From positions 1 through 34,877 of the forward strand of contig NZ_JARBHJ010000031.1 in assembly GCF_028864145.1 (NCBI RefSeq): a stretch of 34,877 bases of DNA. Reading direction: 5' to 3'. Origin of the DNA: Actinotignum schaalii. Lineage in GTDB: Bacteria > Actinomycetota > Actinomycetes > Actinomycetales > Actinomycetaceae. The translations under genes were made by a program, and so were the position numbers. Under the pieces are notes generated by a model, which was given only the letters and a program-made list of their open reading frames with translations, was not told where the DNA came from and searched no databases. Position 1 is the first letter of the stretch, and each line of letters starts with the position of its first letter. This document shows positions 33,201 through 34,877 of this stretch, in pieces.

Positions 33201-34720
33201 CCGAGCGCGAGCATCTGCAAAATAACCGCGGCCAGGGACGTGCGCTGAATCTCGGGCTGGGTGAATTCGGGCCGAGCCAGGAAATCATCCTCGGAATAGA
33301 GCCGAATCGCCACCCCGTCCATAACACGCCCGCACCTCCCCGAGCGCTGATTGGCGCTGGCCTGCGAAATCGGTTCAATGGGCAGGCGCTGCACCTTCGT
33401 TTTATTCGAGTAGCGCGAAATACGGGCCGTGCCCGGGTCAATCACGTACCTAATTCCGGGTACCGTCAGCGAGGTCTCGGCAATATTCGTGGCCAAAATA
33501 ATGCGCCGGTAGGGCCCGTGCTGGAAAATGCGGTGCTGTTCTGCCGCGGAAAGACGCGAAAAAAGCGGCAGGACCTCCACGGCTCCCGGAGCACTGGACC
33601 TCCCCCCGGGGGCCACATATCTTGCCCCGAGCTCATCATCGAGGGCCTTCGCGGTATCCCGAATCTCGCCCTCCCCGGAGAGGAAGACCAGAATATCTCC
33701 CTCACCTTCCGCCATGAGCTCCTCGGCAGCCGCCACGATTCCACTCACCTGATCAAGTGCCGCGGCCCGGCCCGGGGTGCGCGGCGCGGTTACGCGCTGC
33801 GCACCGGCGTCGTCGTACTGCTCCTCGTGTTCCGTGTCCTGCTCCTCATCGAGTGGACGGTACCGGATTTCCACCGGGTACGTGCGTCCGGATACCTCGA
33901 TAATCGGCGCGGTGTCGCCGGGGCGCCCGCCCGCGCGGTGCTCGCCGAAATGCGCGGCGAATCGCTCGGTATCGATGGTTGCGGAGGTGATGATGACTTT
34001 GAGGTCGGGACGGGCGGGGAGGAGGCGCGCGAGGTAGCCGAGGATGAAGTCGATATTGAGGGAACGTTCGTGCGCTTCGTCGATAATGAGGGTGTCGTAG
34101 CGCAGCAGTTGCGGATCGGATTGAATTTCCGCGAGGAGGATACCGTCCGTCATGAGTTTGACGAGCGTGGTGGGGCCCACTTCTTCGGTGAAACGCACCT
34201 GATAGCCGACGGCGCCGCCAACTTTTTGCCCCAGTTCGGCCGCGATGCGTTCGGCAACCGAGCGGGCCGCGATGCGCCGCGGCTGCGTGTGCCCGATAAG
34301 CCCGGTGATGCCCCGGCCCAGCTCCAGGCAGATTTTCGGCAGCTGGGTGGTTTTCCCGGAACCGGTTTCCCCGGCGATAATAACCACCTGGTTCGCGGCG
34401 ATGGCCGCGCGGATCTCCGCGCGCCGGGCGGAAACGGGCAGGGTTTCCGGGTAGGTGATGTGCGGAACGGCCGCTCGGCGCGCTTCGAGTTGCGCCGGGG
34501 TGAACGGCCGCGGGCCGCGCGGGTTGCGCGGGTTGCGGTTGCCGCCGGCGTTGCGGCTGTTGTGGGTACCGCGCTTGGAACGACGACGGCGCAAAGCGCC
34601 ACTTTCCTGCCGGCCGGTCGAGCCATCACCGTTGCGCTGGTGGGTGCGGGCGTGGCGGTTTGCCTCGCCCTTGCCGGAGGGCGCTGCGGGTTCCTGAGAC
34701 TTATCCATATCGTGCCTCAT
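30242..34720 (-). CDS. hrpA: ATP-dependent RNA helicase HrpA-like (DEAH box)
   Basis: A 1492-residue DExH helicase, longer than most HrpA proteins (about 1300). The basic, disordered N-terminus (1-80, Arg/Asn-rich) is followed by the helicase core: motif I GETGSGKT (117-124), motif Ia TQPRRIAA, motif II DEAH (214-217), motif III SAT (about 249), motif V NIAETSLTVPGI and motif VI QRSGRCGR. After it come the winged-helix/HA2 and OB-fold parts, then the HrpA-specific C-terminal region. An Ala/Ser-rich insert (near residues 1150-1195) and an acidic insert (EEQDTEHEEQYDD, about 290-305) add length. In E. coli HrpA resolves stalled, collided ribosomes; the same role here is inference. The start could be ATG 34718-34720 or 34706-34708; both have weak ribosome sites. 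It is monocistronic. Confidence 0.93.
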   Translation of the reverse strand: MRHDMDKSQEPAAPSGKGEANRHARTHQRNGDGSTGRQESGALRRRRSKRGTHNSRNAGGNRNPRNPRGPRPFTPAQLEARRAAVPHITYPETLPVSARRAEIRAAIAANQVVIIAGETGSGKTTQLPKICLELGRGITGLIGHTQPRRIAARSVAERIAAELGQKVGGAVGYQVRFTEEVGPTTLVKLMTDGILLAEIQSDPQLLRYDTLIIDEAHERSLNIDFILGYLARLLPARPDLKVIITSATIDTERFAAHFGEHRAGGRPGDTAPIIEVSGRTYPVEIRYRPLDEEQDTEHEEQYDDAGAQRVTAPRTPGRAAALDQVSGIVAAAEELMAEGEGDILVFLSGEGEIRDTAKALDDELGARYVAPGGRSSAPGAVEVLPLFSRLSAAEQHRIFQHGPYRRIILATNIAETSLTVPGIRYVIDPGTARISRYSNKTKVQRLPIEPISQASANQRSGRCGRVMDGVAIRLYSEDDFLARPEFTQPEIQRTSLAAVILQMLALGLGAVDDFPFIDPPEARAVRAGTQLLEEIGAISYEGGFGAASAFGADNRHAPRLTAIGRQLARLPIDPRLGRMLIEAQRNGCASEVLVLVAALSVQDVRERPTEKRAQADQFHARFTAGSSDFLAYLTLWRYLRTQARELSGSAFRRMCRAEFLNYLRYREWADVVAQLEQMARPLELTIRRLALPSPKQIRAAAEAGAPQLGGAPNSGAVAHACRELGRGSDTPESGAIHRSLLVGLLSNIGNYSPRSRDYLGARGTHFVIWPGSGLHRRTPEWVMAAELVETSRLFARTVAAIQPEWIEPLAKKLVRRSYSEPYWSAKNGAAMVHEKVTLYGVTLVADRPVLLATSGSDAARELAREMFIRHGLVEGEWRTHHEFLARNRAALEEAGRTEDKLRRHGLVADNDALTAFYEERIPESVVSGRHFDSWWKKERQARPELLDFTQDFLLGGAGGAGEEDFPTEWHQGDITLPITYTFAPGSFNDGITVDVPIALLPRLRPEGFDWLVPGMLDELVVATIRALPKRVRRNLVPAPDVARDIRAVLPGWEQAVHGTEPISFEDAFRAATARVRGIEIDDAAWQEVHLPAHLTVNFRVRSERGAVLEESTSLEYVQRSLAPQTKEAVENVVAGAVAQALDEARARLRKPSSAKQGTEHSAGAQSAGAPSAGTPAARSASTTSSEGAAAAELASGDALTGWPEVEQGIIPAVIETEGPAGTVRAYPALADRAGKVVLDVVAEPGEQVRVHRGGVIRLLADALALPEGRITSRWDGELALQLAGSPAPSTAALVADVQWAAARNLADRWGAANDASPEELRSGREFEELQAWARDEFEDEVFLIAQGAGKAAAAWAEVEQLVRDNRSVALLATMSDERAHLDALMPADFVRATPVARFWDLPRYLQAAKLRIEKAAVNPAADDSLAWQVQTAADAVESAREEASYAAFDPGRARVLDHARWLLEELRVSLFAQQLGTKEKVSVKRIQKLLAS

Positions 34721-34773
34721 TATTCCACGCCTTTGTGAGCCGAGGTTGCCCGCGGGCGAGGGAAACAGGTGGG

Positions 34774-34877
34774 GGCCGCGGCCCAGTCCCCGGCCCCCCC
34801 CCCGCGCCCGGGGTTAAAAACGCGCCCCCGCCGGGGGTGAATACGCCTCCCCGCCCGGATCGCCCCCCCCCCCCCCG
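34774..34877. other. low-complexity end of the window, probably unreliable
   Basis: This stretch has a run of ten C (34794-34803) and a run of fourteen C (34863-34876), unlike any other part of the window, together with repeated CCCCCGCC/GGGGG patches. This looks like a sequencing or assembly artefact at a contig end. No gene is called; part of the hrpA promoter may lie here. Confidence 0.55.

Noticed and set aside
32864-34738. 624-residue plus-strand frame opposite hrpA
   Set aside because: Antisense shadow of the helicase core; no domain.
1-34877. CRISPR array
   Set aside because: No regularly spaced identical repeats with unique spacers were seen; the AACNNNGTT array has units too short and too degenerate.

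Overview
The window reads as a chromosomal segment of a high-GC Gram-positive actinobacterium. The best fit is a host-associated member of the Actinomycetaceae, an inference from high GC, actinobacterial Shine-Dalgarno sites, orphan MsmK/UgpC-type ATPase, the Gly-Asp-Trp-Asp-Gly-Asp-Gly repeats on the secreted enzyme and overall gene style; no marker gene settles the genus. A canonical parS palindrome at 18623-18640 suggests the segment is chromosomal and possibly in the origin-proximal part.

Layout. 1-356: a tRNA-Ser(UGA) gene on the minus strand with a terminator, three short direct repeats and a possible tail of an unknown gene beyond its 3' end; this resembles the edge of an integrated element. 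479-1057: a GNAT acetyltransferase. 1536-20830: a large sialic acid (Neu5Ac) locus. It holds a small, signal-less sialidase-like protein (1536-2675), a very large secreted sialidase with two catalytic modules, a carbohydrate-binding module and FG-GAP-like repeats (2826-8135, minus), an FCD-type GntR regulator (8693-9688, minus), and a long plus-strand run: lipoprotein binding protein, permease, fused permease-ATPase, ATPase, nanA, nanK, nanE, nagB, nagA. 20831-21650: a gene-free region filled with inverted repeats and one copy of a dispersed repeat. 21651-25590: an L-idonate-dehydrogenase-like enzyme and an MHS-type transporter, divergent from a LysR regulator. 25944-27065: a sugar-ABC ATPase without its own permeases. 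27442-30075: low-molecular-weight protein tyrosine phosphatase with a translationally coupled membrane-anchored protein and a second unknown membrane protein. 30242-34720: HrpA-like DEAH helicase. The last ~100 bases contain long C runs and look unreliable.

How it works together. The secreted enzyme should free sialic acid from host glycans; the Opp/Dpp-type ABC transporter imports it (or short sialosides); NanA splits Neu5Ac into ManNAc and pyruvate, NanK phosphorylates ManNAc, NanE epimerises it to GlcNAc-6-P, NagA deacetylates and NagB deaminates to fructose-6-P. The signal-less sialidase could act on imported sialosides. An 11-bp palindrome, TTGTCAGACAA, occurs upstream of the transporter operon and twice upstream of the secreted sialidase, with a 9/11 match before the small sialidase; it is the likely operator of the GntR regulator and ties the three transcription units into one regulon. 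Additional unexplained structures are a tandem array of four AACNNNGTT boxes spaced 21, 21 and 24 bp upstream of the secreted sialidase, and a repeat family found in two convergent intergenic regions.
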